A stretch of 64,000 nt of DNA, from assembly GCF_003052585.1 (NCBI RefSeq), contig NZ_QASN01000013.1:1-64000 (forward strand). The letters run 5' to 3'. This DNA is from Pseudomonas mangrovi (GTDB lineage: Bacteria; Pseudomonadota; Gammaproteobacteria; Pseudomonadales; Pseudomonadaceae). The translations under genes were made by a program, and so were the position numbers. The notes below the pieces were generated by a model. It was not told where the DNA came from, searched no databases, and was given only the letters and a program-made list of their open reading frames with translations. The number at the start of each line of letters is the position of its first letter. The first letter of the stretch is position 1. This document shows positions 22,508 to 33,429 of the stretch, piece by piece.

Positions 22508-25222
22508 ATGGCAGTCAGATATCCCGCGTTTCGCAAAAAATTCCCTCTTCTGGTGACCGGCGGCCTTCTGGCCCTTCAGCCTTTCGCCAGCCATTCCCTC
22601 CATGCGGCCGAGCAGTATGACTGCCAGGCGTCATCCAGCGGCGGCTGGGCCTGTGCGCCCAAGCCTAGTGATGCCGCATTGCCGGCCCGCCCGCAGCATA
22701 GCGCGGCAACGATCAGCAGTAGTGCTCCGGCGAACGCATCGACCGAACAAACTGCTTCGACCTCGGCCCCCGGAAAGCAATCAAGCCCGGTCCTGGTCAC
22801 CCAGACCAAGGGACGTGCACTGACATCCCGTAGCGCGGACTTCAGTCATCTCGACTGGGTCCCGCGGGAGAAACTCACCGCAGCCCAGCTGGCCGAAGCC
22901 GGCCCCTATTGCGCTGGCGCCTATATCGAGCCGCGCCGTCCGGGCATGAACGACGCCACGCCGCTCGAAGATGCACCGACCTTCGTTTCGGCGAAGGCCT
23001 CGCGCTTCCAGCAGGAAGAGCAGATCGCCACCCTTGCCGGCGATGTCGTCGTGCGTCAGTCCGGCATGCAGGTCGAGGCCGACGAAGCCAGCCTGTACCA
23101 GGCGGAAAACCGTGGCGAGCTGGTCGGCAACGTGCGCCTGCGCGACCGCGGCATGCTGGTCGTGGGTGACCGCGGCGAGCTGCAGCTGGACAACGGCGAA
23201 GCCAAGATCGAGAACGCCGAGTACGTTCTGCACCAGTCCCATGTGCGCGGCAGCGCGCTCTACGCCAAGCGCGAAGAGACCGCCATCATCCGCCTCAAGG
23301 ATGGTACCTACACCCGCTGCGAACCCGGCGAGAATGACTGGCACCTCAAAGGCAACAACGTCACGCTCAACCCGGCCACCGGCTTCGGCACGGCAACCAA
23401 TGTGACCCTGCGGGTGAAGAACATTCCGGTGTTCTATACCCCCTACATCTATTTCCCGATCGATGATCGTCGCCAGTCCGGCTTCCTGCCGCCGAGCATC
23501 AGCACCTCGAGCGACGCCGGCCTGACCCTCGTCACGCCCTACTACTTCAATATCGCGCCGAACTACGATGCCACGCTCTACCCGCATCTGATGACCGAGC
23601 GCGGCCTGTTGATGGAAGGCGAGTTCCGCTACCTGACCAAGAGCAGCGAGGGCCAGGTCGGCGCCGCCTACCTGGACGATCAGGATGACGAGCGCAAGGG
23701 CGAGCCCAAGTACGAAGACAAGCGCTACATGGTCAACTGGCAGCACACCGGCGGCCTGGATTCGCGCCTGCTGACCGAAGTCGACTTCACCGACCTCAGC
23801 GACCCCTACTATTTCCAGGATCTGGAAACCGACCTCGACGTCAGCAACCAGACCTACGTGAACCAGCGCGGCACCCTGACCTGGCGCGGCGAAACCTACA
23901 CCGCGCGCCTCAATGCACATGCCTACGAGCTGGCCACGGTCACCGACGTCACGCCTTACAACCGCATGCCGCAACTGACGTTGGACGGTTATCTGCCGTT
24001 CCGCCCGGCCGGACTGCAGTTCACCTACAACACCGAGTACGTCGACTTCGAGCGCAACCTCGACGAGTATTTCTACGCCGGCCTCTGGAGTCCGGACGCA
24101 CGCCTGCGCGGCCTGACCCGTACCGAAGGTCAGCGTCTGCACCTGGAGCCGGGCGTCAGCCTGCCGCTTGATTGGAGCTGGGGCTACGTCAAGCCGACCA
24201 TCAAGTACCTGTACACCGATTACGACCTGGATCTCGACCAGCGTGGCCGCGCTACCCTCGGTGCCGGCGAGCGTTTCAAGAGCAGCCAGGACCGCGGCAT
24301 TCCGCTGTTCAGCCTGGACAGCGGCCTGTACTTCGACCGTGACACCAGCCTGTTCGGCAAGGCGCTGCGCCAGACCCTCGAGCCGCGCGCCTACTATCTC
24401 AACGTTGCCTATCGCGACCAGAGCGACATCCCGGTCTTCGACACCGGCGAGAACACTTTCAGCTACAGCTCGCTGTGGCGCGAAAACCGTTTCTCCGGCA
24501 AGGATCGCATCGGCGACGAGAATCGCCTGTCGCTGGGCGTGACTTCGCGCTTCGTCGAGGCCAACGGCTTCGAACGCGCCCGTGTCGCCATCGGCCAGGC
24601 CTACCATTTCGAAGATCGCCGAGTACAGCTACCAGGCATCGACGAAAAGGAGGAGGCGTCGATTTCGCCCATTGCCATGCTCGGTCAGTACCGCTTCGAC
24701 CGTGACTGGCGCCTGAGCTCGACACTCAACTGGGACCCGGATCGGGGCGAAACCAGCTCCGGCAGCGTGATGTTCCACTTCCAGCCGGAAGCAGAGCCGG
24801 GCAAGGTGGTCAACGCCGGCTACCGCTATCGCAACGACACCCGCCGCTTCAACCCGCTGCTCGGCCGTTTCGAGTACGGTGGCGACGAGTACAAGATCGA
24901 CCAGTCCGACTTCTCGGTCATCTGGCCGATCGTGCCGCAGTGGAGCGCGATCGCGCGCTGGCAGTTCGACTTCCACCAGAGCCGCACGCTGGAAGCCTTC
25001 GGCGGCTTCGAGTACGACAACTGCTGCTGGAAGCTGCGCCTGATCAACCGCTACTGGGTCGAATACGACGAATTCAGTCTGATCCGCGACGAGTCCGCAG
25101 ACCGCGGCATCTTCCTGCAGATCGTGCTCAAAGGTCTCGGCAGCGTGACCGGCAGCAAGGTCGACAGCTTCCTCGATGATGGAATCCAAGGTTACCGTGA
25201 ACGTGAAGATCAAGCTTTCTGA
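22508..25222 (+). CDS. lptD: LPS-assembly protein LptD
   Basis: Outer-membrane beta-barrel that inserts LPS into the outer leaflet together with LptE. The product of 904 residues starts [15 protein letters not shown]; an upstream in-frame ATG adds 34 residues with no family support. Signal peptide about 1-34, then a Pseudomonas-type extra N-terminal segment, the LptA-like beta-jellyroll (about 150-285, [24 protein letters not shown]), and the barrel to the C-terminus. Paired cysteines occur near the ends (the [11 protein letters not shown] region and DNCCWKLRL), as needed for LptD disulfides. The end overlaps the surA start. Confidence 0.96.
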   Translation: MAVRYPAFRKKFPLLVTGGLLALQPFASHSLHAAEQYDCQASSSGGWACAPKPSDAALPARPQHSAATISSSAPANASTEQTASTSAPGKQSSPVLVTQTKGRALTSRSADFSHLDWVPREKLTAAQLAEAGPYCAGAYIEPRRPGMNDATPLEDAPTFVSAKASRFQQEEQIATLAGDVVVRQSGMQVEADEASLYQAENRGELVGNVRLRDRGMLVVGDRGELQLDNGEAKIENAEYVLHQSHVRGSALYAKREETAIIRLKDGTYTRCEPGENDWHLKGNNVTLNPATGFGTATNVTLRVKNIPVFYTPYIYFPIDDRRQSGFLPPSISTSSDAGLTLVTPYYFNIAPNYDATLYPHLMTERGLLMEGEFRYLTKSSEGQVGAAYLDDQDDERKGEPKYEDKRYMVNWQHTGGLDSRLLTEVDFTDLSDPYYFQDLETDLDVSNQTYVNQRGTLTWRGETYTARLNAHAYELATVTDVTPYNRMPQLTLDGYLPFRPAGLQFTYNTEYVDFERNLDEYFYAGLWSPDARLRGLTRTEGQRLHLEPGVSLPLDWSWGYVKPTIKYLYTDYDLDLDQRGRATLGAGERFKSSQDRGIPLFSLDSGLYFDRDTSLFGKALRQTLEPRAYYLNVAYRDQSDIPVFDTGENTFSYSSLWRENRFSGKDRIGDENRLSLGVTSRFVEANGFERARVAIGQAYHFEDRRVQLPGIDEKEEASISPIAMLGQYRFDRDWRLSSTLNWDPDRGETSSGSVMFHFQPEAEPGKVVNAGYRYRNDTRRFNPLLGRFEYGGDEYKIDQSDFSVIWPIVPQWSAIARWQFDFHQSRTLEAFGGFEYDNCCWKLRLINRYWVEYDEFSLIRDESADRGIFLQIVLKGLGSVTGSKVDSFLDDGIQGYREREDQAF

Positions 25223-26495
25223 TACCCTCCGCGCCCTCTCCCTGGGCGCGCTTCTTCTGGGCCAGCAGGCCTTCGCCGCAGTGCAGCCTCTGGACCGCGT
25301 AGCGGCCATCGTCGACAACGACGTGGTCATGCAGAGCCAGCTGGAAAACCGCCTGCGCGAAGTTCGCCAGACCATGGCCAAGCGCGGTGCCGAAGCGCCG
25401 CCTCAGGACATCCTGACCCAGCAGGTGCTCGAGCGCCTGATCGTCGAAAGCCTGCAGCTGCAGATCGCCGAGCGCTCCGGCATTCGCATCACGGATGAGG
25501 AGCTGAACCATGCCGTTGCCGGCATCGCCGAGCGCAACGGCATGAGCGTCGAGCAATTCCGTGCGGCATTGCAGCAGGATGGTCTGTCCTTCAGCGAGGC
25601 GCGCGAACAGATCCGCCGCGAGCTGCTGATCAACCGCGTGCGCCAGCGGCGCATCGCCGAACGCATCCAGATCACCGACCAGGAGCTGCAGAACTTCCTT
25701 GCCTCCGACCTGGGCCGACTGCAGCTTTCCGAAGAGTTCCGCCTGGCCAACATTCTGCTACCGCTGCCCGAAGGCGCCTCCAGTGCCGAGATCGAGCAGA
25801 CCCTGCGCAAGGCTGCGGACCTCTACGAGCAACTGCGCAAAGGCGCCGACTTCGCCAGCCTGGCGATGAGCCACTCCGCCAGCGAGAACGCCCTAGAGGG
25901 CGGCGAGATGGGCTGGCGCAAGGCCGCTCAGTTACCCCCGCCGTTCGACTCGATGATTCGCGCGCTTGCGCCAGGCGAAGTCACCGAGCCGATTCGCACG
26001 CCCGGCGGCGTCGTCATCCTCAAGCTGCAGGAAAAGCGCGGCGGCAACACCCAGGTCAGCGAGCAGGTCCACGTTCGCCACATCCTGATCAAGCCGAGCG
26101 AGATTCGCAGCGAAGCGGAAGCCCAACGCCTGGCCGAACGCCTCTATGAGCGCATTCGCGGCGGCGAAGCATTCGACGAGCTGGCGAAGAAGTTCTCCGA
26201 AGATCCGGGTTCCGCGCTCAACGGCGGCGACCTCAACTGGATCGATCCGAACGCCCTGGTCCCCGAGTTCCGTCAGGTAATGGCGGATACCGCCAGCGGC
26301 CAGTTGTCGCGTCCGTTCAAGACCCCCTACGGCTGGCACGTTCTCGAAGTACTGGGCCGCCGGGCGACCGACACCAGCGCGCAGATGCGCGAGCAGCAGG
26401 CAGCGAGCATGCTGCGTAACCGCAAGTACGAGGAAGAACTGCAGACCTGGCTGCGGCAGATTCGCGACGAGGCCTACGTCGAAATCAAGCTCTGA
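25203..26495 (+). CDS. surA: Periplasmic chaperone and peptidyl-prolyl isomerase SurA
   Basis: Escorts outer-membrane proteins such as LptD through the periplasm. The GTG at 25203 is chosen because the product then opens with a normal signal peptide ([24 protein letters not shown]); an ATG at 25176 would put nine extra residues before it with no visible ribosome site. About 430 residues: N-terminal chaperone domain, two parvulin domains (about 170-270 and 280-380; each carries the GGEMGW/GGDLNW and HILIKPS signatures) and a C-terminal helix. The gene overlaps lptD by 20 bases. Confidence 0.94.
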   Translation: MKIKLSDTLRALSLGALLLGQQAFAAVQPLDRVAAIVDNDVVMQSQLENRLREVRQTMAKRGAEAPPQDILTQQVLERLIVESLQLQIAERSGIRITDEELNHAVAGIAERNGMSVEQFRAALQQDGLSFSEAREQIRRELLINRVRQRRIAERIQITDQELQNFLASDLGRLQLSEEFRLANILLPLPEGASSAEIEQTLRKAADLYEQLRKGADFASLAMSHSASENALEGGEMGWRKAAQLPPPFDSMIRALAPGEVTEPIRTPGGVVILKLQEKRGGNTQVSEQVHVRHILIKPSEIRSEAEAQRLAERLYERIRGGEAFDELAKKFSEDPGSALNGGDLNWIDPNALVPEFRQVMADTASGQLSRPFKTPYGWHVLEVLGRRATDTSAQMREQQAASMLRNRKYEEELQTWLRQIRDEAYVEIKL

Positions 26496-26511
26496 GTCAT
26501 CTTCTGACAAC

Positions 26512-26536
26512 AAGCCCGGCTCCGGCCGGGCTTTTT
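26512..26536 (+). terminator. Rho-independent terminator after surA
   Basis: A 9-bp stem (AAGCCCGGC / GCCGGGCTT) with a TCCG loop is followed by TTT. It lies 16 bp after the surA stop and before pdxA, so the first part of the operon may end here, at least partly. Confidence 0.8.
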
Positions 26537-26592
26537 AATGGCTGTCGTCCAGCCCTGTAGACTGTAGCGCCCCGCCGCTCTGGAGAACTGGC

Positions 26593-27585
26593 ATGTCCGC
26601 TCCCCTGCTTTTTGCGCTGACCCCCGGAGAGCCGGCCGGCATAGGCCCGGACCTCTGCCTGCTGCTGGCGAACCAGCAGCAGGCGCAGATCCTGATCGCC
26701 ATCGCCAACGCACAGATGCTGCGCGAACGGGCTACGCTGCTTGGCCTGAGCTGCAGCATCATCGAAGTGACACCCGCCGCCTGGCCGACGCAACCAGCCG
26801 CCGCAGGCAGTCTTTACGTCTGGGACACGCCGCTATCCAGCCCGGTGCGCCCTGGCGTGCTCGACAAGGCCAATGCGGCCTATGTCCTGGAAACCCTGCG
26901 CCGCGCAGGGCAGGGCTGCCTCGACCGCGACTTCGCCGGAATGATCACCGCGCCGGTACACAAGGGCGTGATCAACGAAGCCGGCATCACCTTCTCCGGA
27001 CATACCGAATTTCTCGCCGAGCTCACCGCCACCGAACAGGTGGTGATGATGCTTGCCACCCGCGGCCTGCGCGTCGCCCTGGTGACCACTCATCTGCCGC
27101 TCAAGGATGTTGCCGGCGCGATCACTGCGCAGCGCTTGCAGCGCGTCAGCCGCATCCTGCACGCCGACCTGCGCGACAAGTTCGGCATCGCCCGGCCGCG
27201 CATCCTGGTATGCGGACTCAATCCGCATGCCGGCGAGGGTGGTCATCTCGGACGCGAGGAGATCGAGGTCATCGAGCCGACACTGGAGCGGCTGCGCGAC
27301 GAGGGCATCGACCTGATCGGTCCGCTGCCGGCCGACACCCTGTTCACCCCCAAGCACCTGGATAGCTGCGATGCGGTACTGGCGATGTACCACGATCAGG
27401 GCTTGCCGGTGCTCAAGTACAAGGGCTTTGGCGCGGCGGTCAACGTGACCCTCGGTCTGCCGATCATCCGTACCTCGGTCGACCACGGTACGGCACTCGA
27501 TCTCGCCGGCAGCGGCCGGATCGACACCGGCAGCCTGAAGGTGGCGCTGGAAACGGCATACGAGATGGCGGACAGCCAGTCGTAA
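26593..27585 (+). CDS. pdxA: 4-hydroxythreonine-4-phosphate dehydrogenase
   Basis: NAD-dependent step of vitamin B6 (pyridoxal phosphate) synthesis. 330 residues; metal-ligand histidines lie in [20 protein letters not shown] and [13 protein letters not shown], and [19 protein letters not shown] closes the active site. It sits in the conserved lptD-surA-pdxA-rsmA-apaGH order with its own ribosome site (CTGGAGAACTGGC before the ATG). Confidence 0.96.
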   Translation: MSAPLLFALTPGEPAGIGPDLCLLLANQQQAQILIAIANAQMLRERATLLGLSCSIIEVTPAAWPTQPAAAGSLYVWDTPLSSPVRPGVLDKANAAYVLETLRRAGQGCLDRDFAGMITAPVHKGVINEAGITFSGHTEFLAELTATEQVVMMLATRGLRVALVTTHLPLKDVAGAITAQRLQRVSRILHADLRDKFGIARPRILVCGLNPHAGEGGHLGREEIEVIEPTLERLRDEGIDLIGPLPADTLFTPKHLDSCDAVLAMYHDQGLPVLKYKGFGAAVNVTLGLPIIRTSVDHGTALDLAGSGRIDTGSLKVALETAYEMADSQS

Positions 27586-27681
27586 GCGGCACCCCTGTGC
27601 CGCGCGCAACCGCGAGTCGCGCGGCTCGAGTCCTCGATTTGCCCCGCCCGCCTGCTAAGATGCCCGCCTCAATTTGCTTTC

Positions 27682-27706
27682 AGCTTCAAGCTTCAAGCTT
27701 CAAGCT
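27682..27706. repeat. Short heptamer tandem repeat before rsmA
   Basis: AGCTTCA is repeated three times (27682-27702) and runs into AGCT. It is 20 bp upstream of the rsmA start. Related heptads occur after ycgB (41331-41356) and in the prkA-yeaH spacer. Confidence 0.7.
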
Positions 27707-27722
27707 GCTCCTTGGAGCTCCG

Positions 27723-28535
27723 ATGTCCGAGTATCAACACCGCGCGCGCAAGCGCTTCGGCCAGAACTTCCTGCACGACGCCGGCGTGATCGACCGCATC
27801 CTGCGCGCCATTCATGCCCGTCCGGGCGAGCACCTGCTGGAAATCGGTCCGGGCCAGGGCGCCCTGACCGAGGGACTGCTCGGCAGCGACGCGCAGCTTG
27901 ACGTGATCGAACTCGATCTGGACCTGATCCCCATCCTGCAGGACAAGTTCGGCAGCAACCCGAACTTTCGCCTGAACCAGGGCGATGCGCTCAAGTTCGA
28001 CTTCGCTCGCCTCGACGCCGCACCGCGCAGCCTGCGAGTGGTCGGCAACCTGCCGTACAACATCTCCACGCCGCTGATCTTCCACCTGCTGAACAACGCT
28101 GCGCTGATCCGCGACATGCACTTCATGCTGCAGAAGGAAGTGGTCGAACGCATGGCCGCAGCGCCCGGTGGTGGCGACTGGGGCCGGCTGTCGATCATGG
28201 TGCAGTACCACTGCCGCGTGGAGCACCTGTTCAACGTCGGCCCCGGTGCTTTCAATCCGCCGCCCAAGGTCGATTCGGCGATCGTCCGCCTGGTGCCGCA
28301 TGAAGTTCTGCCGTTTGCGGCGAAGGACCACAAACTACTCGAACGGGTGGTTCGCGAAGCCTTCAATCAGCGCCGCAAGACCTTGCGCAACACTCTCAAG
28401 GGACTGCTGTCCACAGACCAGATAGCGGCTGCAGAGGTTGATGGCAGTCTGCGCCCCGAGCAGCTCGACCTGGCTGCCTTCGTGCGCCTGGCCGACATAC
28501 TTGCAGAGTCACCCAATGCCGCCGCGTCCTCCTGA
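27723..28535 (+). CDS. rsmA: 16S rRNA dimethyladenosine transferase
   Basis: Dimethylates A1518 and A1519 of 16S rRNA. 270 residues starting [19 protein letters not shown]; the in-frame upstream extension of 42 codons crosses the heptamer repeat and is not coding. AdoMet motifs are [16 protein letters not shown] and [18 protein letters not shown], where NLPY is the adenine-methylation motif. apaG follows closely. Confidence 0.96.
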   Translation: MSEYQHRARKRFGQNFLHDAGVIDRILRAIHARPGEHLLEIGPGQGALTEGLLGSDAQLDVIELDLDLIPILQDKFGSNPNFRLNQGDALKFDFARLDAAPRSLRVVGNLPYNISTPLIFHLLNNAALIRDMHFMLQKEVVERMAAAPGGGDWGRLSIMVQYHCRVEHLFNVGPGAFNPPPKVDSAIVRLVPHEVLPFAAKDHKLLERVVREAFNQRRKTLRNTLKGLLSTDQIAAAEVDGSLRPEQLDLAAFVRLADILAESPNAAASS

Positions 28536-28566
28536 CGCCCCTGGCCAGCTGCAGCAGAGCCCGAAC

Positions 28567-28947
28567 ATGTCCGAGCCGTCCTACCGTATAGAAGTCAGCG
28601 TCACCACGCGTTATCTGCCCGAGCAGTCGCGCCCGGACGAAGAGCGCTACGCCTTCGCCTACACCGTGACCATTCAAAATCACGGCAGCCTGCCTGCCCA
28701 GCTGCTCTCGCGGCACTGGATCATCACCGACGGCAACGGCGAGCGACAGGACGTGCGCGGACCGGGAGTCATCGGCCAGCAACCGCACATTGCACCCGGC
28801 GCCAGCCACACCTACAGCAGCGGTACCCTGATGCCGACCCGCGTCGGCATCATGCAGGGCAGCTACCACATGCTCGCCGAGGACGGCCACGAGTTCGACG
28901 CCGCCATCGCACCCTTCCGCCTGGTGGTGCCCGGAGCCCTGCACTGA
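28567..28947 (+). CDS. apaG: ApaG protein (DUF525)
   Basis: Small beta-sandwich protein (fibronectin type III-like) of poorly known role, possibly binding pyrophosphate-containing nucleotides. The 126-residue product starts [21 protein letters not shown]. The glycine-rich [22 protein letters not shown] motif is the family hallmark. It is 31 bp after rsmA, and its stop overlaps the apaH start (TGATG). Confidence 0.93.
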   Translation: MSEPSYRIEVSVTTRYLPEQSRPDEERYAFAYTVTIQNHGSLPAQLLSRHWIITDGNGERQDVRGPGVIGQQPHIAPGASHTYSSGTLMPTRVGIMQGSYHMLAEDGHEFDAAIAPFRLVVPGALH

Positions 28948-29798
28948 TGGCGGTGTACGCAGTCGGCGATCTGCAGGGTTGTCTGGAACCGCTGAAGTGC
29001 CTGCTCCACGAGGTCGGCTTCGATCCGCTCGAGGATCGTCTCTGGCTGGTTGGCGACCTGGTCAATCGCGGCCCGCAATCGCTGGAAACGCTGCGCTTTC
29101 TCTACGCGATGCGCGATTCGCTGGTCTGCGTGCTCGGCAACCATGACCTGCACCTGCTCGCGGTGGCGCACAACATCGAGCGGATGAAGAAGGGCGACAC
29201 CCTGCAGGAAATTCTCGACGCCCCGGACCGGGACGAACTGCTCGACTGGCTACGCATGCAGAAGCTGCTGCACTACGACGCCGAGCGCGACCTGGTCATG
29301 GTGCATGCCGGCATTCCACCGCAGTGGACGCTGAAGAAGGCGCTGCGCCGCGCCGAAGAAGTCGAGCAGGTGCTGCGCGACGACACCCGCATTGCCCTGT
29401 TTCTCGACGGCATGTACGGCAACGAACCGGCCAAATGGGACCGCGAACTGCAGGGCGTCGCGCGGCTGCGAGTGATCACCAACTATTTCACCCGCATGCG
29501 CTTCTGCACCGCCGACGGCAAGCTCGACCTCAAGAGCAAGGAAGGCCTGGACAGCGCTCCGCCGGGTTATGCCCCCTGGTTCAGCCATCCGCAGCGGCGC
29601 ACGCGCGGCCAGAAACTGATCTTCGGCCACTGGGCTGCGCTGGGCGGGCAGTGCGACGAGCCGGGCGTGCAGGCACTCGACAGCGGTTGCGTATGGGGCA
29701 ACCGCATGACCCTGCTGAACGTCGACAGCGGGCAGCGCTGGCAGTGTGACTGCGCCAGCCAGAAGCCCGAAAAAAGTCCCACCAGGCCCAGCGCCTGA
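28947..29798 (+). CDS. apaH: Symmetrical bis(5'-nucleosyl)-tetraphosphatase
   Basis: Hydrolyses Ap4A to two ADP and removes Np4 RNA caps. The 283-residue metallophosphatase shows the full metal motif set: [28 protein letters not shown] and FGHWA. It overlaps apaG by one base, so the two are translationally coupled. Confidence 0.96.
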   Translation: MAVYAVGDLQGCLEPLKCLLHEVGFDPLEDRLWLVGDLVNRGPQSLETLRFLYAMRDSLVCVLGNHDLHLLAVAHNIERMKKGDTLQEILDAPDRDELLDWLRMQKLLHYDAERDLVMVHAGIPPQWTLKKALRRAEEVEQVLRDDTRIALFLDGMYGNEPAKWDRELQGVARLRVITNYFTRMRFCTADGKLDLKSKEGLDSAPPGYAPWFSHPQRRTRGQKLIFGHWAALGGQCDEPGVQALDSGCVWGNRMTLLNVDSGQRWQCDCASQKPEKSPTRPSA

Positions 29799-29814
29799 AA
29801 CCAAGAGCCCCAGC

Positions 29815-30135
29815 ATGTCAGAGTTCAAGCGCATCGCCCCGCAACATGCCCAGTCACTGCGCCAGGAAGGCGCGGTAGTGGTCGATATCCGTGATCCACA
29901 GAGCTTCGCTGCCGGTCATATCAGCGGTTCGCTGCATCTGGACAACCATTCCCTGGCGGACTTCATCGCCCAAGCCGATCTCGATGCACCACTGATCGTC
30001 AGCTGCTACCACGGCAACTCCAGCCAGAGCGCCGCCGCCTACCTGGCGCATCAGGGCTTTTCCGAGGTCTACAGTCTCGACGGCGGCTTCGAGCTCTGGC
30101 GCAGCCTCTATCCGCAGGACACCGTCGAGGGCTGA
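29815..30135 (+). CDS. glpE: Thiosulfate sulfurtransferase GlpE
   Basis: Single-domain rhodanese that moves sulfane sulfur from thiosulfate to thiol acceptors. The 106-residue product starts [12 protein letters not shown]. The active-site loop CYHGNSS has the catalytic cysteine and the six-residue loop typical of GlpE. It is last in the lptD-surA-pdxA-rsmA-apaGH cluster, 16 bp after apaH. Confidence 0.92.
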   Translation: MSEFKRIAPQHAQSLRQEGAVVVDIRDPQSFAAGHISGSLHLDNHSLADFIAQADLDAPLIVSCYHGNSSQSAAAYLAHQGFSEVYSLDGGFELWRSLYPQDTVEG

Positions 30136-30228
30136 CAGCCCTCGCGTGCAAGCCCTTTCGGGCAGCGGACCCACGCCCGCCTGCCCGCGCAGAAGCGCTG
30201 CTTTCTTGAATTAGCCCGCCTCTCCTCC

Positions 30229-30259
30229 AACCCCGCTGCGCGCCCTGAGCAGCGGGGTT
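30229..30259 (+). terminator. Candidate hairpin terminator after glpE
   Basis: A 10-bp stem (AACCCCGCTG / CAGCGGGGTT, 30229-30259) lies about 90 bp after glpE. There is no T run after it, so termination is not certain. Confidence 0.4.
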
Positions 30260-30312
30260 GCTGACTTCCGCCGTTCCTGCCGCCCCAGCTGCGTGCAACT
30301 GCTTGCCAGCCT

Positions 30313-30331
30313 GATAATGAAATAATATATC
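30313..30331 (+). promoter_or_regulatory. Fur-box-like operator upstream of the TonB receptor gene
   Basis: The 19 bp GATAATGAAATAATATATC match 13 of 19 positions of the classical Fur box and stand in the only strongly AT-rich patch of this region. They lie about 140 bp before the receptor start. Iron-starvation induction of the receptor and perhaps the ABC genes is inferred. Confidence 0.55.
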
Positions 30332-30469
30332 ATTTCGAAAGCCGACCACTGCGTGCCGACTGCACCGGCATATGCCGGCGCAGCGCACGTGCAGTGCCCA
30401 CCATTCAGCAACAGCGCTCGGGCCCCCGACACTCGCGGTACCCGATGCACCAGACCCGAAGGCCCACTC

Positions 30470-32602
30470 ATGTCGTATCAGAAGCCGTCCGCCAGACTCC
30501 CGGCCGTCCGCCCCGGAGTGCTCGCATTCGCCACCCTGCTGAGCACCACCCCGGCCCTGGCCAACGTTCATGAGCTCGAAGAGATGCAGGTAACCGGCGC
30601 CGCCGGCAGCGAGCGCGCCTACTATCAGCCGCAGAGCAGTGTTGCGCGCTCCGACACCCCCTCGTTCGAGGTCCCCCAGGCCGTCCAGGTGATTTCGCGC
30701 CAGGTCATCGATGACACCGGCGCGACCCGCCTCAGCACGCTGTTCGACTACGTCAGCGGCGTGAGCCGGCAGAACGACTTCGGTGGTCTCTGGGACAACT
30801 TCTCGGTACGCGGCTTTTCCGGCCACATCAACACCGGCCCGAACGTTCTGCGCAACGGCTTTGCCGGCAACCGCGGCTACAACGCTCCGCGTGACCTGGC
30901 CAACGTCGAGCGCGCGGAGTTCCTCAAGGGCCCAGCCTCGGCGCTCTACGGTAGCGCCGAACCCGGCGGCATTCTCAACATCGTCACCAAGAAGCCGCAG
31001 TTCAGCGCAGCTCATGCCGTCGAGGCGAGTGCGGGTAGTCACGACAGCTACCGCACCACCCTGGATTCCACCGCGCCGCTGAGCGACAGCCTGGCCTACC
31101 GGATGAACATCGCCTACGAGGACAAGGGCAGCTTTCGCGATCACATCGACAGCGAACGCGTACTGCTGGCGCCCTCCTTCACCTGGCAGATAGCTCCCGG
31201 CACGGTGCTGGACTACGACGCCGAATTCCTCCGCCACGAGGCGCCGATGGACCGTGGCGTACTGGCCTTAAACGGCCGGGTCGGCGCGCTGCCACGCAGC
31301 CGTTTCCTCGGCGAGCCGGGCGATGGCGATACGGTGATCGAGAACCTGACCCACCAGCTGACCTTGCAGCACGAGCTATCCGACAACTGGAGCGGCCGGG
31401 TCGGCCTGTCGTATCGCACCACCAGCCTGGAAGGAGACTCGACCCAGGTCTGGCCGAGCAACCCCATGGTATTCGTCCCCGCAGGCTCCACCGAGGTCAG
31501 GCGCGAACGCCGCTACCGCGACTACAGCTCCGACGACATCGCCTTTCAGGGCGAGCTGCGCGGCACCTTCCTTACCGGCGACATCGCCCATGAAGTCGTC
31601 ACCGGGCTGGACAGCTACCGCTTCACCCTCGACGAATTCGTCACCACCAGCGTGCGACCGTTGGACTACGCCATCGACATCTACCAGCCGGTCTACGGTC
31701 AGCCGCTGCCGGCGACCTCCAACCCGCATACCAACAGCCGCGAGGTCCAGCGCAGCACCGGGCTGTTCGTCCAGGATCAGATCAGCCTGTCCAGCGACTG
31801 GCGCCTGCTGCTCGGTCTGCGCCACGAGAACTTCCGCAAGCAGTTCGAGAATCGCCGCACCGGCGTGCGGATCAGCCAGGAAGATGGCGTCACCACGCCG
31901 CGCATCGGCCTGACCTGGCTGGTGTCGCCGAACGTCTCGCTCTACACCCTCGCCAGCGAGTCGTTCCGCCCCAACAGTGGCGCGTCCGCCTCCGGCGCGA
32001 CCTTCGATCCGGAAGAGGGGCGCTCCAAGGAAATCGGCGTCAAGTACGAGAGCAGCGACAAGCGCTACGGCGCAACCCTGGCCGTCTTCGAGATCGAGAA
32101 GCAGAACGTGCTGACCAACGACCCCGTGACGCCCGGCTTCTCCATCGCGGCCGGCGAGGCCCGAAGCCGCGGTGCCGAGATCGATCTGTCCGGACAGCTG
32201 ACCGAGCAGCTGCGCGCGATAGCCAACTACGCCTATACCGATGCCAGGATCACCGAGGACAACAATGCCGCACTGGTCGGTGCGCGACTGGTCAACTCGC
32301 CCCGTCACAGCGGCGCGGTTCTGCTGATGTACGAGGACGACTTCGCCGGCGGACGCGGTGGCCTGGGTGGCGGCCTGAACTACGTCGGCCAGCGCGGCGG
32401 CAATGCCGCCGACACCTTCTCCCTGCCCGGCTACACCACCGCCCGGCTGATGGGCCACTGGCAGCCCAGTGACGAGCTGCGCTTGTCACTGGAAATCGAC
32501 AACCTGTTCGACAGGACCTACTACGCCAGCTCCTACGACATCTACTGGATCACCCCGGGCGCGCCTCGCACCCTGACCGTCGGCGCCCAGTACCGCTTCT
32601 GA
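30470..32602 (+). CDS. TonB-dependent siderophore receptor
   Basis: Outer-membrane receptor of the FhuA/FpvA class, energised by TonB, for an unidentified ferric siderophore. 710 residues from MSYQKPSARLPAV, with signal peptide to about residue 28 (TTPALA), a TonB-box-like stretch (EEMQVTGAAG), a plug domain (about 55-165, FDYVSGVSRQNDFGGLWDNFSVRGF; LKGPASALYGSAEPGGILNIVTKKP), and a beta-barrel ending in the aromatic LTVGAQYRF. No signalling extension is present, so it is not a FpvA-type transducer. A Fur-like box lies upstream; an ABC ATPase gene and two permease genes follow. Confidence 0.9.
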   Translation: MSYQKPSARLPAVRPGVLAFATLLSTTPALANVHELEEMQVTGAAGSERAYYQPQSSVARSDTPSFEVPQAVQVISRQVIDDTGATRLSTLFDYVSGVSRQNDFGGLWDNFSVRGFSGHINTGPNVLRNGFAGNRGYNAPRDLANVERAEFLKGPASALYGSAEPGGILNIVTKKPQFSAAHAVEASAGSHDSYRTTLDSTAPLSDSLAYRMNIAYEDKGSFRDHIDSERVLLAPSFTWQIAPGTVLDYDAEFLRHEAPMDRGVLALNGRVGALPRSRFLGEPGDGDTVIENLTHQLTLQHELSDNWSGRVGLSYRTTSLEGDSTQVWPSNPMVFVPAGSTEVRRERRYRDYSSDDIAFQGELRGTFLTGDIAHEVVTGLDSYRFTLDEFVTTSVRPLDYAIDIYQPVYGQPLPATSNPHTNSREVQRSTGLFVQDQISLSSDWRLLLGLRHENFRKQFENRRTGVRISQEDGVTTPRIGLTWLVSPNVSLYTLASESFRPNSGASASGATFDPEEGRSKEIGVKYESSDKRYGATLAVFEIEKQNVLTNDPVTPGFSIAAGEARSRGAEIDLSGQLTEQLRAIANYAYTDARITEDNNAALVGARLVNSPRHSGAVLLMYEDDFAGGRGGLGGGLNYVGQRGGNAADTFSLPGYTTARLMGHWQPSDELRLSLEIDNLFDRTYYASSYDIYWITPGAPRTLTVGAQYRF

Positions 32603-32605
32603 CCG

Positions 32606-32636
32606 GGCGCCCCCTCTGCTCATGCGAGGGGGCGCC
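32606..32636 (+). terminator. Strong hairpin between the receptor and the ABC genes
   Basis: A perfect 11-bp GC-rich stem (GGCGCCCCCTC / GAGGGGGCGCC) starts 3 bp after the receptor stop. No T run follows, so it may be a partial terminator or an RNA-stabilising processing site that sets different levels of receptor and transporter. Confidence 0.5.
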
Positions 32637-32685
32637 ACATCCGTCGTTTGCCTGCAGCCTTCCACGCACAGCAAGGACCACCGAC

Positions 32686-33429
32686 ATGCAGTCCAGCCCC
32701 AACACCAGCGCAGCCACGACCGTGCTCGATGCCCGGGACGTCGAGGCGGGTTACGCCGGCAAGACCATTCTTCGCGGGCTCAATCTGCACGTCAGACGTG
32801 GCGAGATCTACGCCCTGCTGGGCGCCAATGGCGCCGGCAAGACCACCACGCTCAGCCTGTTTCTCGGGTTCCTCAAACCGAGTGCCGGAACGGTCCTGGT
32901 CAATGGCGTGGACCCCTTCGGCGCGCCGGCCGATGCGCGCCGCCAGCTGGCCTACATCCCGGAGAACGTGGCGCTCTATGAACACCTGAGCGCGCGCGAG
33001 AACCTGGCCTACCTGCTCGATCTGGCTCGGCAGCATGCCGACTCACGGAGCATCGACGGCGCCCTGAGCGCGGCCGGCCTGCAGCCGGAGGCCTTCGACC
33101 GACGTCTGGCCGGGTTTTCCAAGGGCATGCGGCAGAAGGTGGCCATCGCGCTTGCGCTGGCCCGCCAGGTGCCGGTACTGCTGCTGGATGAACCCACTTC
33201 GGGTCTGGATCCGCAGGCTACCGCCGAATTCAACCGGCTGCTGAATCTGCTGCGCGAGCAGGGCGTCGCCATCCTCATGGTGACCCACGACCTGCTCAGC
33301 GCTGCGGACGTTGCCGACCGCATCGGCTTTCTCAACGCCGGGCAGCTGGTCGAGGAAGTCGCGGCCAGTGGTGACGATCGCTTCGATGTGCGCACCCTCC
33401 ATCGGCGTTATACGGAGCTGGGCGCATGA
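32686..33429 (+). CDS. ABC transporter ATP-binding protein
   Basis: ATPase subunit of an ABC-2-type transporter. 247 residues with Walker A GANGAGKTT, the Q-loop region, signature FSKGMRQKVAIA (a variant of LSGGQ), Walker B VLLLDEPTSGLDP and H-loop MVTHD. It overlaps the next permease gene by four bases. Substrate unknown; the link to iron is only by position downstream of the TonB receptor. Confidence 0.9.
   Translation: MQSSPNTSAATTVLDARDVEAGYAGKTILRGLNLHVRRGEIYALLGANGAGKTTTLSLFLGFLKPSAGTVLVNGVDPFGAPADARRQLAYIPENVALYEHLSARENLAYLLDLARQHADSRSIDGALSAAGLQPEAFDRRLAGFSKGMRQKVAIALALARQVPVLLLDEPTSGLDPQATAEFNRLLNLLREQGVAILMVTHDLLSAADVADRIGFLNAGQLVEEVAASGDDRFDVRTLHRRYTELGA

Noticed and set aside
22781..24607. 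Antisense frame opposite lptD (608 codons)
   Set aside because: Shadow of lptD with low-complexity valine/glycine-rich translation.
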